Of a stretch of 64,000 bases of DNA, positions 18,116-27,572 are shown in pieces. The notes below the pieces were generated by a model, which had not been told where the DNA came from, searched no databases, and worked only from the letters and a program-made list of their open reading frames with translations. A program made the position numbers and the translations under genes. Numbering within the stretch: position 1 is the first letter of the stretch; each line of letters starts with the position of its first letter. The stretch comes from Mesorhizobium sp. Root157 (lineage in GTDB: Bacteria; Pseudomonadota; Alphaproteobacteria; Rhizobiales; Rhizobiaceae): NCBI RefSeq assembly GCF_001427385.1, contig NZ_LMGJ01000001.1:124001-188000 (forward strand). The letters are read 5' to 3'.

Positions 18116-19192
18116 TCAATTGTCGGGGCGCGAGCGCGGCAACGGCACGCCGATGTCGGGCGTCGGCGCGAAGGCGCTGATGGATGAAGGCAGCGGCTGG
18201 GCACCTGCCGACGACGCAGCTACGGGTTCGGCTGCCGATATGGTTGCGCCACCATCGACAGGATAGGTCACCGCGGCTACCGATACCGGGTCCGGTGCGC
18301 TCAACACAGCCCGACAGGCCTTTGGCAACGACGCCATGGTCATGACGTCGCGTGCTTTCGGCGCATCCGGATTCTGGTTCGGCCGCCATGGCTCTTCGGT
18401 GAACCACCACGCCAGCGACTTGTCACAACCGTCGCCTGCTGGCGTCGCTGCCTGCCGCTTGCAGTCGGGCGAACCCGGCTGGCAACCGATGCGGACATGG
18501 AAATGATAGTCGTGCCCCCAGAACGGCCTGACCTTGCGCAGCCATGAGCGGTCGCCGGTCACCGTGTCGCACAGCTTCTTCTTGATACCCGGATTGACCA
18601 GGATGCGCTCGACTTCAGGATAGCTTGCCGCCCGCTTCAACAGTCGTTCGTGGGCGGGTGTCCAGAGCTTTTCGATGACCCGGTGCGTCTTTTCGTTGAC
18701 CAGCGAGGTCGCGCTCATGTTCTCGCGTTCGCGTGGTGAAAGCCGGCGGTCAGGCATCGGCGTGAACCAGATGTCGGCATCGAGGCCGATCTGGTGAGAG
18801 GCGTGGCCGGTCAGCATCGGCCCGCCGCGCGGCTGCGAGATGTCGCCCAGCAACAGCCCTGGCCAGCCACCGGCAACGGCATCCCTAGACAATTTCTCGA
18901 TCAGGGAGATCATTGTCGGATGACCCCAGCGCCGATTGCGCGACAGCCGCATCGCCTGCCAGGTCGGGCCGTCGGTAGCAATCGCGACCCCGCCGGCAAA
19001 GCAGCCTTTCGAATAAAAGCCGATCGATTGCGGCGCGGTTGCCGCCGGCAGATCCTTCGCGCCGAACAGGGTTTTCGCCAGGTCCTGAGCGTTTGATTGA
19101 GGCACGTTCAAGCCCGAAAAGGCGAGTACCGCTGCGACAGCCAGGGCAGATCGCGCAACCCTGCCCAACAATGACCGCATCGCCTGTTTCAT
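18116..19192 (-). CDS. mepA: Penicillin-insensitive murein endopeptidase
   Basis: A 358-residue periplasmic peptidoglycan hydrolase of the LAS metallopeptidase family that cleaves D-Ala-mDAP cross-links. A signal peptide covers about the first 35 residues (hydrophobic SALAVAAVLAFSGL, cleavage near SNAQ). Zinc-ligand and catalytic motifs are HASHQIGLDADIWF and RPFWGHDYHFHVRIGC; YSKGCFAGG and CQPGSPDC supply family cysteines. The C-terminal about 90 residues are a Pro/Ala/Ser-rich tail beyond the catalytic domain. Start ATG 19192 or ATG 19180 are both compatible with the signal peptide; the frame extends further to 19213. Confidence 0.92.
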   Translation of the reverse strand: MKQAMRSLLGRVARSALAVAAVLAFSGLNVPQSNAQDLAKTLFGAKDLPAATAPQSIGFYSKGCFAGGVAIATDGPTWQAMRLSRNRRWGHPTMISLIEKLSRDAVAGGWPGLLLGDISQPRGGPMLTGHASHQIGLDADIWFTPMPDRRLSPRERENMSATSLVNEKTHRVIEKLWTPAHERLLKRAASYPEVERILVNPGIKKKLCDTVTGDRSWLRKVRPFWGHDYHFHVRIGCQPGSPDCKRQAATPAGDGCDKSLAWWFTEEPWRPNQNPDAPKARDVMTMASLPKACRAVLSAPDPVSVAAVTYPVDGGATISAAEPVAASSAGAQPLPSSISAFAPTPDIGVPLPRSRPDN

Positions 19193-19281
19193 CAAAGTTC
19201 GGTATCCCCGCATGGCTGGCCGCCCACTTCCGCGAAAACGGAAACGGGGCGAATCACATCATGTCGCCAACTGCGACGGGA

Positions 19282-20187
19282 TCAAGACCGTTTCATCGGG
19301 CTACGCGCTTCGCCTTCCGCCCAGTTGCCCGATGACCACATGGCGTCCAGCGCGCTGCGATAGTCTGGGAAGTTGAACGAATAGCCGGCAGCCTTGATGA
19401 CGGCGTTGGAAACGCGCTTGTTCTCGCCATAGAACGAGCGCGCCATCGGCGTGAGATCGGCCGCTTCGAAGGCGATTTCCGCTGGTGGCTCGACACCCAT
19501 CAGGCTAGCCGCGTAGGTGACCACATCCTGCGGCGGCGCCGGCTCGTTGTCGGTGACATTGAAGATGCCGCCACGATTGTGCGTGGCCAGATGCAGCAAG
19601 GAACCGGCTATGTCGGCGACATGGATGCGGTTGAAGACCTGTCCCGCCTTGACCAGACGCCGCGCCGTTCCTTGGTTGAGATTGACCAATGCATTGCGGC
19701 CCGGACCATAAATCCCGGACAGCCTGAGAATTGCCACCGGCAGGCTAGTCTCCCGACCGAGCGCAAGCCAGAGTCTCTCGGCCTCCACCCGCATCATCGA
19801 GCGGCGCGACACCGGCCGGCAGGCGGCCGTCTCGTCGACCCAGCCGCCGCCATGGTCGCCATAGACGCCCACCGTGGACAGATAGCCGATCCATTGCAGC
19901 GCCGGCATCGCCTGGCCGATTGCGGTTCGAGCCGCGTTGAGCACGGGATCGCCGGCCTCGTCGGGGGCCACGGAAACAATCAGATGCGTGGTACCGGCAA
20001 GAGCGCTCGAAATCTCCGGCGCCGGCGCGCCGGCAAAGACAAGCGGCTTGATCCCCGCTGCTTCCAGCCCAGAAAATTTCTGCGGCGAACGCGTGGTGCC
20101 GAAAACCGGGACGCCTTCCGGGCAAAGCCGCGCAAATGCCTTGCCCGAATATCCGGCACCAAAAATGAAGACCTGCTTCACCGTCAC
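19282..20187 (-). CDS. SDR-family NAD(P)-dependent epimerase-like protein
   Basis: A 301-residue extended short-chain dehydrogenase with the N-terminal nucleotide-binding motif [15 protein letters not shown]. It has [19 protein letters not shown] and [13 protein letters not shown], typical of NAD-dependent epimerase/dehydratase-like proteins (YeeZ-like). The catalytic Tyr of the usual YxxxK is not obvious, so it may not be a true epimerase. The start GTG 20187 overlaps the queG stop (GTGA) and has AGGAGG upstream; a second GTG at 20181 is two codons downstream. It forms an operon with queG and the glutathione transferase gene. Confidence 0.82.
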   Translation of the reverse strand: MTVKQVFIFGAGYSGKAFARLCPEGVPVFGTTRSPQKFSGLEAAGIKPLVFAGAPAPEISSALAGTTHLIVSVAPDEAGDPVLNAARTAIGQAMPALQWIGYLSTVGVYGDHGGGWVDETAACRPVSRRSMMRVEAERLWLALGRETSLPVAILRLSGIYGPGRNALVNLNQGTARRLVKAGQVFNRIHVADIAGSLLHLATHNRGGIFNVTDNEPAPPQDVVTYAASLMGVEPPAEIAFEAADLTPMARSFYGENKRVSNAVIKAAGYSFNFPDYRSALDAMWSSGNWAEGEARSPMKRS

Positions 20188-21350
20188 CCCCTTATCTCCT
20201 CCTGCCGGCTGTTGCCCAAGGCTTGCCGCCATTCTTCGCACACGCCGGCGTCGCCTTCCATTTCCAATGCAACATTGGCCAAGCTGGCGAAATCCCAGGC
20301 GGACATCAGTCTTGACAAGGCCCAGACGGCGGCGCCGCGCACCAGCGGCGAGCCGTCCGAAAGAAGCCCTCTCGCCTGCTCGACGAGAGCCGGGTCGCCG
20401 GAATTGCCGGCAGCGACAAGCACGTTGCGGATGAAGCGGTCCCGCCCGATCCGCTTGACCGGCGAACCTGAAAAGAAGCTACGGAAGGCCGCGTCGTCCA
20501 GGGCCACAAGGTCGGCAAGCGACGGCTCGCGCAGATCTTCGCGCGCCGCCAGCTTGGCCTCCGAGGCTACTTGCGCAAACTTGTTCCACGGACAAGCGGC
20601 GAGGCAATCGTCGCAGCCATAGATGCGGTTGCCGATCGCCTCGCGAAATTCCAGCGGAATCGGCCCCTTGTTCTCGATGGTGAGGTAGGAGATGCACCGG
20701 CGTGCGTCCAGCCGGTAGGGTGCCGGAAAGGCGTTGGTCGGACAGGCGTCGAGGCAGGCGCGGCATGAGCCGCAACGATCGGCCTCGCGCTCATCCGCCA
20801 TCAGGTCGGCCGTGGTGAATATGCTGCCTAGGAACAGCCACGAGCCATGCTCCCTGCTGACCAGATTGGTATGTTTGCCCTGCCAGCCCACGCCCGCCGC
20901 CTCGGCCAGCGGCTTTTCCATAACCGGGGCGGTATCGACGAACACCTTCACGTCGCCGCCTGCCTTGGCCACGATCTTGCCGGCGATCTCCTTCAAGCGC
21001 CCCTTCATCACGTCGTGATAGTCGCGGTTGCGCGCATAGACGGAAATGGCGCCCCGGTCGCGGCGCGCAAGCAGGTCGCGCGGATCGTGGTCAGGCCCGT
21101 AATTCATGGCCAGCACAATGACCGACCGGACCTCCGGCCACAGAGCCGAAGGGTCGCCGCGCCTCTCCAGCGTTTCTTCCATCCAGCCCATCGTGCCGTG
21201 GAAACCCTCGGCAACGAACTGCGCCAGCCTTGCCGGCGCAAGCGGAATGGAATCGGGCGAGGTGACCGCGACCACGTCGAAACCGGCGCGTTCCGCCTCG
21301 CGGTCGATCAGCGCCCGAAGTTTCTCAACTTCAGAAGTCAAGGTCCGCAT
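20184..21350 (-). CDS. queG: Epoxyqueuosine reductase
   Basis: A 388-residue cobalamin- and iron-sulfur-dependent enzyme that reduces epoxyqueuosine to queuosine in tRNA, the last step of queuosine synthesis. Two 4Fe-4S motifs are visible: [12 protein letters not shown] and [13 protein letters not shown]. The N-terminal domain carries GYHGTMGWM-like [10 protein letters not shown], and the C-terminus has HEAT-like helices ([15 protein letters not shown]). The start at 21350 overlaps the end of the upstream glutathione transferase gene by 20 bases. Confidence 0.94.
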   Translation of the reverse strand: MRTLTSEVEKLRALIDREAERAGFDVVAVTSPDSIPLAPARLAQFVAEGFHGTMGWMEETLERRGDPSALWPEVRSVIVLAMNYGPDHDPRDLLARRDRGAISVYARNRDYHDVMKGRLKEIAGKIVAKAGGDVKVFVDTAPVMEKPLAEAAGVGWQGKHTNLVSREHGSWLFLGSIFTTADLMADEREADRCGSCRACLDACPTNAFPAPYRLDARRCISYLTIENKGPIPLEFREAIGNRIYGCDDCLAACPWNKFAQVASEAKLAAREDLREPSLADLVALDDAAFRSFFSGSPVKRIGRDRFIRNVLVAAGNSGDPALVEQARGLLSDGSPLVRGAAVWALSRLMSAWDFASLANVALEMEGDAGVCEEWRQALGNSRQEEIRG

Positions 21351-22023
21351 AGTGCGACACCGGCGAAAGGCCGCGCACCCGGTCGGACAGGAGCGGGCGG
21401 AACGAGGGACGCGACTTCACCCGCGTATACCACTCGCGGGCAGCGCCATGGTTGCGCCATTCTATCTCGCCAAGATAGTCGAGAACCGACAAGGTGGCCG
21501 CAGCGGCAAGGTCGGCATAAGTGATGCGGGATCCTGCCAGCCATGGGCGCGTACCGGCCAGCCAGTTGGTGTATTTCATATGCTGCTTGATGTTGGCGCG
21601 CGCCGCGCGAATGGCTGCGGAATCCGGCGACCCTCCGCCAACTTCCTCTGGCATCAGTGGTTTCAGCACCCGCTCGCGGACCAGATGCCTGGTGACTTCG
21701 CCTTCAGTCTTGGTCAGGTACCAATCGGTCAACCTACGAATTTCAGCCCGATCCAGCGGGCCTTCGACGAACAGCCGCCGCTCGCGCTTCAGCACGCCGC
21801 GCGTCTCATCGAGATATTCGGCAATCACCGAAGCGCCGACGATCGGTATGTCGCCTTCGGCAAGCAGGATCGGCAAGGTTCCGGCCGGATTGAGGGTCAG
21901 GAACTCCTTGCGCCGCGTCCACGGCTTCTCCTCGATAAGGGCCAATTCTTCACCATATTCGCCGAAAGCGAGGCGAACGAAACGACAGGAAGCGGACATC
22001 GGATGATGAAAAAGCGTCAGCAT
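21331..22023 (-). CDS. Glutathione S-transferase family protein
   Basis: A 230-residue two-domain protein: thioredoxin-fold N-terminus ([20 protein letters not shown], then [27 protein letters not shown] with the conserved cis-Pro and the glutathione gamma-Glu binding VIAEY) and a helical C-terminal domain with the N-capping motif [13 protein letters not shown]. The active-site residue is probably Ser16 or Cys18 of MSASCRFVR. Substrate unknown. ATG 22023 is preferred over an in-frame ATG at 22038. It heads the gst-queG-SDR operon and diverges from uppP. Confidence 0.88.
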   Translation of the reverse strand: MLTLFHHPMSASCRFVRLAFGEYGEELALIEEKPWTRRKEFLTLNPAGTLPILLAEGDIPIVGASVIAEYLDETRGVLKRERRLFVEGPLDRAEIRRLTDWYLTKTEGEVTRHLVRERVLKPLMPEEVGGGSPDSAAIRAARANIKQHMKYTNWLAGTRPWLAGSRITYADLAAAATLSVLDYLGEIEWRNHGAAREWYTRVKSRPSFRPLLSDRVRGLSPVSHYADLDF

Positions 22024-22164
22024 GGTCTCTTGGGTCACAAGTGCTATGGCGAATCGCCCGGTGCACCGATAAGTCTTGACCGCCTCGGAGAGCGGTCTGT
22101 CAACACGTTGCGAGCTATAGGGTCAGATCGGCGACATGACAAGCAAACTGGAGCCGATTGACCC

Positions 22165-23103
22165 ATGCAAAGCCAGACCATCATCGAGGCCCTGCTGCTC
22201 GGGCTGCTCGAAGGCTCGACCGAGTTCATTCCGGTTTCCTCGACCGGTCATATCCTGCTAGCCGGTCATTTTCTAGGTTTCAAATCGACCGGCAAGGCGT
22301 TCGAGGTGCTGATCCAGCTCGGCGCCATCCTGGCCATTCTAAGCGTCTATGCCGGGCGTTTCTGGACATTCCTGAAACGCCCGGACAGGATCTGGCTGCT
22401 TGGCGAAACGATTGTCGGCGTGCTGGCTTCGCTGGTCTGGCTGGGCGGCTGCGCATTCGAGCTTGTCGCCTCGGCGGTGCGGCGCAGGAAACCGAACCTG
22501 TTCCTGCCGCCGGAACTGCCAAACGATCCGGCGGTCAGGATGATGGTCAGCCTCGCCATCGGCTTTTTGCCGGCGGCCATCATCGGAGTGCTGGCACATG
22601 ATTTCATCAAGACGGTGCTGTTCGAAACGCCGAAGCTGATCTGCATCATGCTGATCCTCGGCGGCATCGTCTTGCTGTGGATCGACCGGCTCGACCTGAA
22701 ACCGAAATATGCCAGCGTCGCCGATTTCCCACTGTCGCTCTACCTGAAGATCGGCCTGTTCCAGTGCCTGGCGATGATCCCCGGAACCTCACGGTCCGGC
22801 GCGACCATCGTGGGCGGCCTCTTGATGGGTGCCGACAAGCGCGCGGCGGCGGAATTCTCGTTCTTTCTCGCCATCCCCACGATGCTGGGCGCCTTCACGC
22901 TCGACCTGGTCAAGAACTGGGGGGCGCTGTCGGCGGCGGATTTTCCGATCATCGCGGCCGGCTTCATCGCCGCCTTCGTCATGGCGGTCATCGTCGTGCG
23001 CAGCCTGCTCGGTTACGTTTCGCGCCACGGCTATGCGCTGTTTGGATGGTGGCGGCTGATCGTCGGCGGCGTTGGGCTGGCGGCCCTCTTCATCTGGGGC
23101 TAG
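22165..23103 (+). CDS. uppP: Undecaprenyl-diphosphatase
   Basis: A 312-residue polytopic inner-membrane phosphatase of the BacA family that recycles undecaprenyl pyrophosphate for peptidoglycan synthesis and affects bacitracin tolerance. Catalytic signatures [18 protein letters not shown] (residues about 15-32) and [18 protein letters not shown] are intact. The protein is about 40 residues longer than the usual 265-275; the extra length is a segment around residues 75-115 that includes a hydrophobic stretch ([19 protein letters not shown]) and a basic loop. It is divergent from the gst-queG operon with 141 bases between. Confidence 0.94.
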   Translation: MQSQTIIEALLLGLLEGSTEFIPVSSTGHILLAGHFLGFKSTGKAFEVLIQLGAILAILSVYAGRFWTFLKRPDRIWLLGETIVGVLASLVWLGGCAFELVASAVRRRKPNLFLPPELPNDPAVRMMVSLAIGFLPAAIIGVLAHDFIKTVLFETPKLICIMLILGGIVLLWIDRLDLKPKYASVADFPLSLYLKIGLFQCLAMIPGTSRSGATIVGGLLMGADKRAAAEFSFFLAIPTMLGAFTLDLVKNWGALSAADFPIIAAGFIAAFVMAVIVVRSLLGYVSRHGYALFGWWRLIVGGVGLAALFIWG

Positions 23104-23147
23104 ATCGGACCGAAAGTGGAAACCGGTTCTCGGAAATCCGATGCTCA
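23104..23147. repeat. Dispersed intergenic palindromic repeat (GAGCATCGG...CCGA family)
   Basis: Copy of the element at 16596 and 60748, directly after the uppP stop: ATCGGACCGAAAGTGGAA, CCGGTTCTCGG and ATCCGATGCTC. It could fold as a hairpin and is placed where a uppP terminator would be expected. Confidence 0.7.
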
Positions 23148-23185
23148 AAAAAAGAGGTCAGGACGAACGGCGATATAAATCCAGT

Positions 23186-24160
23186 TCAACCGGCAGGCTT
23201 GCGCTGGAACTGGCCGGCCGCACGGAAACGCCACAGATAGGTAGGCAGGATGGTCGCGAGCGATTGCGGCTGGATGCCCAGACCGGCGAGCGTCCTGCCA
23301 TCTCTTGTTGCCAGGTCCGAAACTACGTTATCCGACCGCAACTGTGCGACCTGGTCGCGGGTTAGAAGTGGATTGGGCATCAGGCCAAGGATGGATGCCT
23401 GGATATCGGCGGCCCACCACGGTACGGGCACCAAAAGGCGGTCGCGGTCTATGACGGCCAGCAATTCCTGCATGCATTCCTTGAAGGTGAGTACGCTCGG
23501 CCCACCCAGTTCATAGATCTTGCCGCCCTCGACAGCCCCTTCCACCGAGCGCGCGGCGGCTTCGGCGACGTCGTCGACATAAACCGGCTGGAATTTCGTC
23601 GCGCCGCCCCCGATCAGGGGCAATACCGGCGAATAGCGGGCCATGGCGGCGAAACGGTTGAAGAAGCCGTCCTCGGGGCCGAAATTGATCGACGGCCGCA
23701 AGATCACCGCATCCTTCACCGTCTCCAGCACGGCTTTCTCGCCAAGCGCCTTGGTTCGCGCATAAGCTGACTCCGAATTGATGTCGGCGCCAATGGCCGA
23801 CACATGGGTCAAGCCAGCGCCGACAGAACGGGCGGCTTCGGCGACGGCGCGCGCGCCGAATTCGTGGACCGTGCGGAATTTCTGGCGGCCGCTTTCATGC
23901 AGGATGCCAACCAGATTGATGACGTGGTCCGCGCCGATGACCGCCTGATCGACCGACCAGCGCACGCGCAAATTCGCCTGCACCGGCTGAATCTGGCCGA
24001 CATTGCCGAGCGGCTGGAGGTGCCCTGCCAGATCGGGTCGGCGGCAGGCAACGCGAATGCGATAGCCCCGCTTGGCCAAGGCCCGCACCACATGGCGCCC
24101 GACAAAACCCGACCCGCCAAAAATGACCACGAGCTTGGGGGTTTGCAGGATTTCGGTCAT
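23186..24160 (-). CDS. Complex I NDUFA9-family NAD(P)-binding protein
   Basis: A 324-residue atypical extended SDR with the nucleotide-binding motif VVIFGGSGFVGRHVVRALAKRG and the family-typical segments LVGILHESGRQKF, HVSAIGAD and ILRPSINFGPEDGFFNRFA. Alphaproteobacterial members are related to the eukaryotic complex I accessory subunit NDUFA9, whose catalytic role is lost. A respiratory role here is inferred only from this similarity. It is separated from the upstream DoxX gene by a hairpin. Confidence 0.9.
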   Translation of the reverse strand: MTEILQTPKLVVIFGGSGFVGRHVVRALAKRGYRIRVACRRPDLAGHLQPLGNVGQIQPVQANLRVRWSVDQAVIGADHVINLVGILHESGRQKFRTVHEFGARAVAEAARSVGAGLTHVSAIGADINSESAYARTKALGEKAVLETVKDAVILRPSINFGPEDGFFNRFAAMARYSPVLPLIGGGATKFQPVYVDDVAEAAARSVEGAVEGGKIYELGGPSVLTFKECMQELLAVIDRDRLLVPVPWWAADIQASILGLMPNPLLTRDQVAQLRSDNVVSDLATRDGRTLAGLGIQPQSLATILPTYLWRFRAAGQFQRKPAG

Positions 24161-24178
24161 GATCGGCTCCGGCTATAC

Positions 24179-24197
24179 GCCCCGGCCGTGCCGGGGC
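24179..24197 (-). terminator. GC-rich hairpin between the DoxX and NDUFA9-like genes
   Basis: GCCCCGGC, loop CGT, GCCGGGGC: a perfect 8-base-pair stem between two same-strand genes. There is no T-run in either direction, so it may be a processing or stalling hairpin instead of an intrinsic terminator. Confidence 0.35.
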
Positions 24198-24273
24198 TTG
24201 GCTGTCGCCGCTTCATAGTCCGTTTTGCGCCGAAGGCAAAGTGCGGTCGGTGGTCGCTACAGACTATCGCCGG

Positions 24274-24726
24274 TCAGAATGCCTTGCCGATGCGGGCATC
24301 GACCGAATGGCGGTTGGCACCGCGAATGACGAAGTAGAACAGCATCGCCGACCAAAGGATTGACTTCTCCGCTCCGGAAAAGCCCTGCCCCATCGTGATC
24401 CAATGGAACCAGACGGTGACCAGAAGCACGATCAGGCCGGCAAATGCCGCCGGTCGTGTCAGGAAGCCGATCATGATGAAGATGCCGCCGAAGAATTCGG
24501 TGCACGACAAAAGCAGCGACCACAACGCTCCCGGGTAGAAGCCGAGGCCCTCGACCATTCCCGCCGCACCAAAAGGATCGGCGATCTTCGACGCACCATG
24601 GACGACAAGGACGGCGCCGGCGGCGACACGCAAGAGCGTTTCGGCACCCTCATGAAGAGACGAATAGAGGCCGCCCAAGGCAGGGACGATCAGGCGAGGA
24701 CGTGCGTTTTCGGCGGTGGCTGACAT
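24274..24726 (-). CDS. DoxX family membrane protein
   Basis: A 150-residue integral membrane protein with four predicted helices (LLRVAAGAVLVVHGASKI, ALWSLLLSCTEFFGGIFIMIGF, AAFAGLIVLLVTVWFHW, SILWSAMLFYFVIRG). The DoxX family relates to terminal quinol oxidase or thiol/redox membrane components, but the function of this type is not established. ATG 24726 has AAAGGA 7 bases upstream; the frame continues upstream without family similarity. Confidence 0.88.
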   Translation of the reverse strand: MSATAENARPRLIVPALGGLYSSLHEGAETLLRVAAGAVLVVHGASKIADPFGAAGMVEGLGFYPGALWSLLLSCTEFFGGIFIMIGFLTRPAAFAGLIVLLVTVWFHWITMGQGFSGAEKSILWSAMLFYFVIRGANRHSVDARIGKAF

Positions 24727-24837
24727 CAGGAATCCTTTTTGTGTGCTGTAGCGCACACACCTGAACTGCCGGTTCACCGTCAAATGAAATAAAGTTGATC
24801 TGAACATTCAACTTATTTGCCGGCGAACGAGCCGGCC

Positions 24838-25839
24838 TCAGGCGGAGTAGCGCGATGCGAACTCCGAAATGCGTTGCACCACCTCCTTGGCAATGGTGAC
24901 GCCTCGCGCGGCGGCTCGCTCGGACGCCTCGGCGCGCGACCGGCCGGGGATATGAACGCCATACTGCCGCCTCAGCCGGTCAAGCTGGTCCTTCATCCGC
25001 CCCTCGAAATCGGGAGCGAGCAATTTCGGCTCGACCGCGACGATGAACAGCCCCGCTCCCGGGCCTTGCTTGCCTTCGGCCAAGGATGGTGCATCGAGCG
25101 ACCAGTTGGCCCCGGTCAGCCCGGCAGCCAGCACTTCGACCATCAGCGCGATGTTGGCGCCGCGCTCGCCGCCAAAGGCCAGCAACGCCCCTTTCATCGC
25201 CGCTTGCGGATCGGTGGTTGGGTTTCCGCTTGCATCGATCGCCCAGCCTGGCGCAATGGGCTCGCCTGCCTCGGCAGCCTCGCGGACTTTCACAAAAGCG
25301 GTGGCGCTGGCGGCTTGGTCGATGACCAAGGGTGGGCCATCCGCCGATGGCGCCGCGAACGATAGCGGATTGGTGGAGTAGACCGGCTTGACCGAACCCG
25401 ACCCGGCAAGCAACGCCGGACCGTTGGTCGCCGCGAGCGCCACAAGCCCTTCGGCGGCGAGCCGCCGGGTGAAGTAGCCGAGCGCGCAGCAGGTATAGGC
25501 ATTCTTCTGGGCGAAGATCGATATTCCGAACAGCCGGGCTGCCTTGGCGAGTTCGCCGATGGTCCGGTCGAAACCTGTGTGGGCCACACCGCCCTGCCCA
25601 TCGGACAGGAACACGGCCAACGCGGGCCGGCTGAGCGAGGGCTCGGCCTTGCCGTCAATGCGGCCAGCCTCAAGCGCCTCGAGATAGTCGATGAAATGCG
25701 AAAGTCCGACCGCCCTGCAACCTTCCGCCTCGGCTGTCACGGCGGCTGCGGCGATGGAACGGGCCACCTCGTCGCTGGCGCCGGCTCCAAGGGCTGCCAT
25801 GCGGCAAAGACCGGTCGCCTGTTCAAGACTAAGCTGCAT
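24838..25839 (-). CDS. Ldh2/malate-lactate dehydrogenase family oxidoreductase
   Basis: A 333-residue NAD(P)-dependent enzyme of the Ldh family (malate/L-lactate/ureidoglycolate dehydrogenases and delta1-piperideine-2-carboxylate/pyrroline-2-carboxylate reductases). Features: GLSHFIDYL, SDGQGGVAHTGFDRTI, NAYTCCALGYFTRRLAAEG, STNPLSFAAPSADGPPLVIDQAAS and DPQAAMKGALLAFGGERGANIALMVEVLAAGLTGA-type nucleotide loop. The position at the end of a polar amino-acid transporter operon favours an imino-acid (ketimine) reductase acting on amino-acid catabolites, but the substrate is not shown. ATG 25839 is used; GTG 25854 is in frame. Directly upstream is a 16-base tandem repeat. Confidence 0.85.
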   Translation of the reverse strand: MQLSLEQATGLCRMAALGAGASDEVARSIAAAAVTAEAEGCRAVGLSHFIDYLEALEAGRIDGKAEPSLSRPALAVFLSDGQGGVAHTGFDRTIGELAKAARLFGISIFAQKNAYTCCALGYFTRRLAAEGLVALAATNGPALLAGSGSVKPVYSTNPLSFAAPSADGPPLVIDQAASATAFVKVREAAEAGEPIAPGWAIDASGNPTTDPQAAMKGALLAFGGERGANIALMVEVLAAGLTGANWSLDAPSLAEGKQGPGAGLFIVAVEPKLLAPDFEGRMKDQLDRLRRQYGVHIPGRSRAEASERAAARGVTIAKEVVQRISEFASRYSA

Positions 25840-25850
25840 GACTTGCTCTT

Positions 25851-25902
25851 GCACTGCTATCTTTTGGCACTGCTATCTTTTGGCACCGCTACCTTGTGGC
25901 AC
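25851..25902. repeat. Tandem repeat, 16-base unit, 3.25 copies
   Basis: Unit GCACTGCTATCTTTTG at 25851 and 25867 is exact; the third copy (25883) differs at three positions and a partial GCAC follows. It lies in the short gap between the second permease gene and the Ldh2-type gene, just upstream of the latter's start and reaching its possible GTG start. It may change spacing or ribosome access by copy-number variation. Confidence 0.85.
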
Positions 25903-25915
25903 AACTTTCTTCGGG

Positions 25916-26722
25916 TCAGCCGACTCTGGCCGGGAAGCGCGCCTCTAGCCGGCGGAAGGCCAGCACGATGATACCCGTAACGGCCATATAGACCGCCGCC
26001 AGCAGGAGCAAGGGTTCATAAGTGATGAAGGTGTCCTGCCGCACCCGCGAGGCCACGGCATAAATATCGACCATGGTGATGGTCGCGACCAGCGGCGTTG
26101 CCTTCAGTTGCAGTACCGTCTCGCCGGCCAGCGTCGGCAAGGCGCGGTGCAGCGCCTGCGGCAGCCAGATGCGGCGGAACGCCGTCCAGCGACGCATGCC
26201 AAAAGCCCGCGCCGCCTCCAACTGCCCTTTCGGCACGCCGGCAAATGCGCCGCGCATCACCTCGCCTTCATAGCCCGCGAAAGACAGCGTGAGCGACAGC
26301 ACGCCATAGGGCCATGCCTGTCTGAGATACGGCCACAGGAAGGAGTCGCGAATCCACGGAATCTGGGGGAACAGCGACCCGAGGCCGTAATAGAGCAGCC
26401 ATAGTTGCAGCAACAGCGGCGTGCCGCGTATGATTGTGCAGAACGCCCTTGCCGGCGCCGCCAGCGCCCATGGCCCCGCCGCTTGCGCCAGGCCGAGCGG
26501 TATCGCCAGCGCTATGCCGAGCACCGACGTCACCGCCAACAGCCAGATGGTACGCCAGATGCCTTGCACAGCCAGCGGCAGATAGGCCGGCAGCCAGTCC
26601 CAGCGCAGGTAGAAGATCGACGCCAGGACGATGGCCAGCGCAATCGAGATCAGCACGATCCGGTGCGGTTGCAGCCAGCCGCCGCCTTTGCGCACCGCTG
26701 CCACAGCCGGCGTCTCAGCCAT
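25916..26722 (-). CDS. Polar amino-acid ABC transporter permease (HisM/ArtM type)
   Basis: A 268-residue inner-membrane permease with about five helices and the ABC permease EAA loop ELEAARAFGMRRWTAFRRIWLPQALHRALP. The N-terminal membrane segment starts near residue 22. IIRGTPLLLQLWLLYYGLG is typical of basic amino-acid and opine (His/Arg/Orn/octopine) importers. The start ATG 26722 overlaps the stop of the preceding permease (ATGA). Works with the second permease, binding protein and ATPase encoded just upstream. Confidence 0.93.
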   Translation of the reverse strand: MAETPAVAAVRKGGGWLQPHRIVLISIALAIVLASIFYLRWDWLPAYLPLAVQGIWRTIWLLAVTSVLGIALAIPLGLAQAAGPWALAAPARAFCTIIRGTPLLLQLWLLYYGLGSLFPQIPWIRDSFLWPYLRQAWPYGVLSLTLSFAGYEGEVMRGAFAGVPKGQLEAARAFGMRRWTAFRRIWLPQALHRALPTLAGETVLQLKATPLVATITMVDIYAVASRVRQDTFITYEPLLLLAAVYMAVTGIIVLAFRRLEARFPARVG

Positions 26723-27504
26723 CAGCGCGTCTCCGTCAACGACGGCATGCCCCGGCGCGCCCATCGCTCGACACGGCCGATGATGACATTGGAAAACAGT
26801 GTCAGCGCCAGGTAAAGCGCACCGGCCGCAAGGAAGAAGGTGAAATAGGCCTTGGTCGCACCTGCCGCCAAACGGGTCGTCTGCGTCAGTTCGTTGAAGC
26901 CGACAATGGCCAGAAGTGCCGTATCCTTGGTCGCGATCAGCCACAGATTGGCAAGGCCCGGAATCGCGAAAGGCAGCATTGCCGGCAAGGTGATGCGCCT
27001 GAGCAGCAGGCCGGGCGACATGCCGTAGGCGCGCGCAGCCTCGACCTGGCCCTGCGGAATGGCAAGGATCGCGCCGCGCAGCACCTCCGTCGAATAGGCG
27101 CCCTGCACAATGCCGAGCACGCCGATGCCGGCGATCAGCCCGTTGATGTCGACAGCTTGATGCCCGAAGGCGATGAGGACGCGGTTCACCAGATCGGTGC
27201 CGGCGAAATAGAGCATCAGGATCAGCACCAGTTCGGGGACCGCGCGCACGATCGTGGTGTACAAGCCCAACAGGTCGCGCACCACCGGGCCGCCATAGAG
27301 CTTGCCATAGGCGCCGCCTATGCCGATCAACAGGCCCATGACGTAGGCGCCGACGGCAATTTCCACGGAACTTACAAGCCCCCGCAGCAAATTGCCGCCC
27401 CAACCCGGAGGCTCAAGCGCCAGGAGATCGAGCAGTCCCGATGCCACGGCGGGAATAATTGCGTCTATCAGCGTCGCCCCCAGCTTGCCGGCGCGTGCCG
27501 GCAT
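26722..27504 (-). CDS. Polar amino-acid ABC transporter permease (HisQ/ArtQ type)
   Basis: A 260-residue permease with the family pattern TTIVRAVPELVLILMLYF and the EAA loop QVEAARAYGMSPGLLLRRITLPAMLPFAIPG. It forms the heterodimeric channel with the downstream permease. The gene overlaps the downstream permease start by four bases and follows the binding-protein gene by 68 bases, all on the minus strand. Confidence 0.93.
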   Translation of the reverse strand: MPARAGKLGATLIDAIIPAVASGLLDLLALEPPGWGGNLLRGLVSSVEIAVGAYVMGLLIGIGGAYGKLYGGPVVRDLLGLYTTIVRAVPELVLILMLYFAGTDLVNRVLIAFGHQAVDINGLIAGIGVLGIVQGAYSTEVLRGAILAIPQGQVEAARAYGMSPGLLLRRITLPAMLPFAIPGLANLWLIATKDTALLAIVGFNELTQTTRLAAGATKAYFTFFLAAGALYLALTLFSNVIIGRVERWARRGMPSLTETR

Positions 27505-27572
27505 TCCAGAAACGCTGCCTGCACTACCCGGCGCCGGTCAGGGCGCCGGGCAAGCTGCAGCGCTCAAACTAC

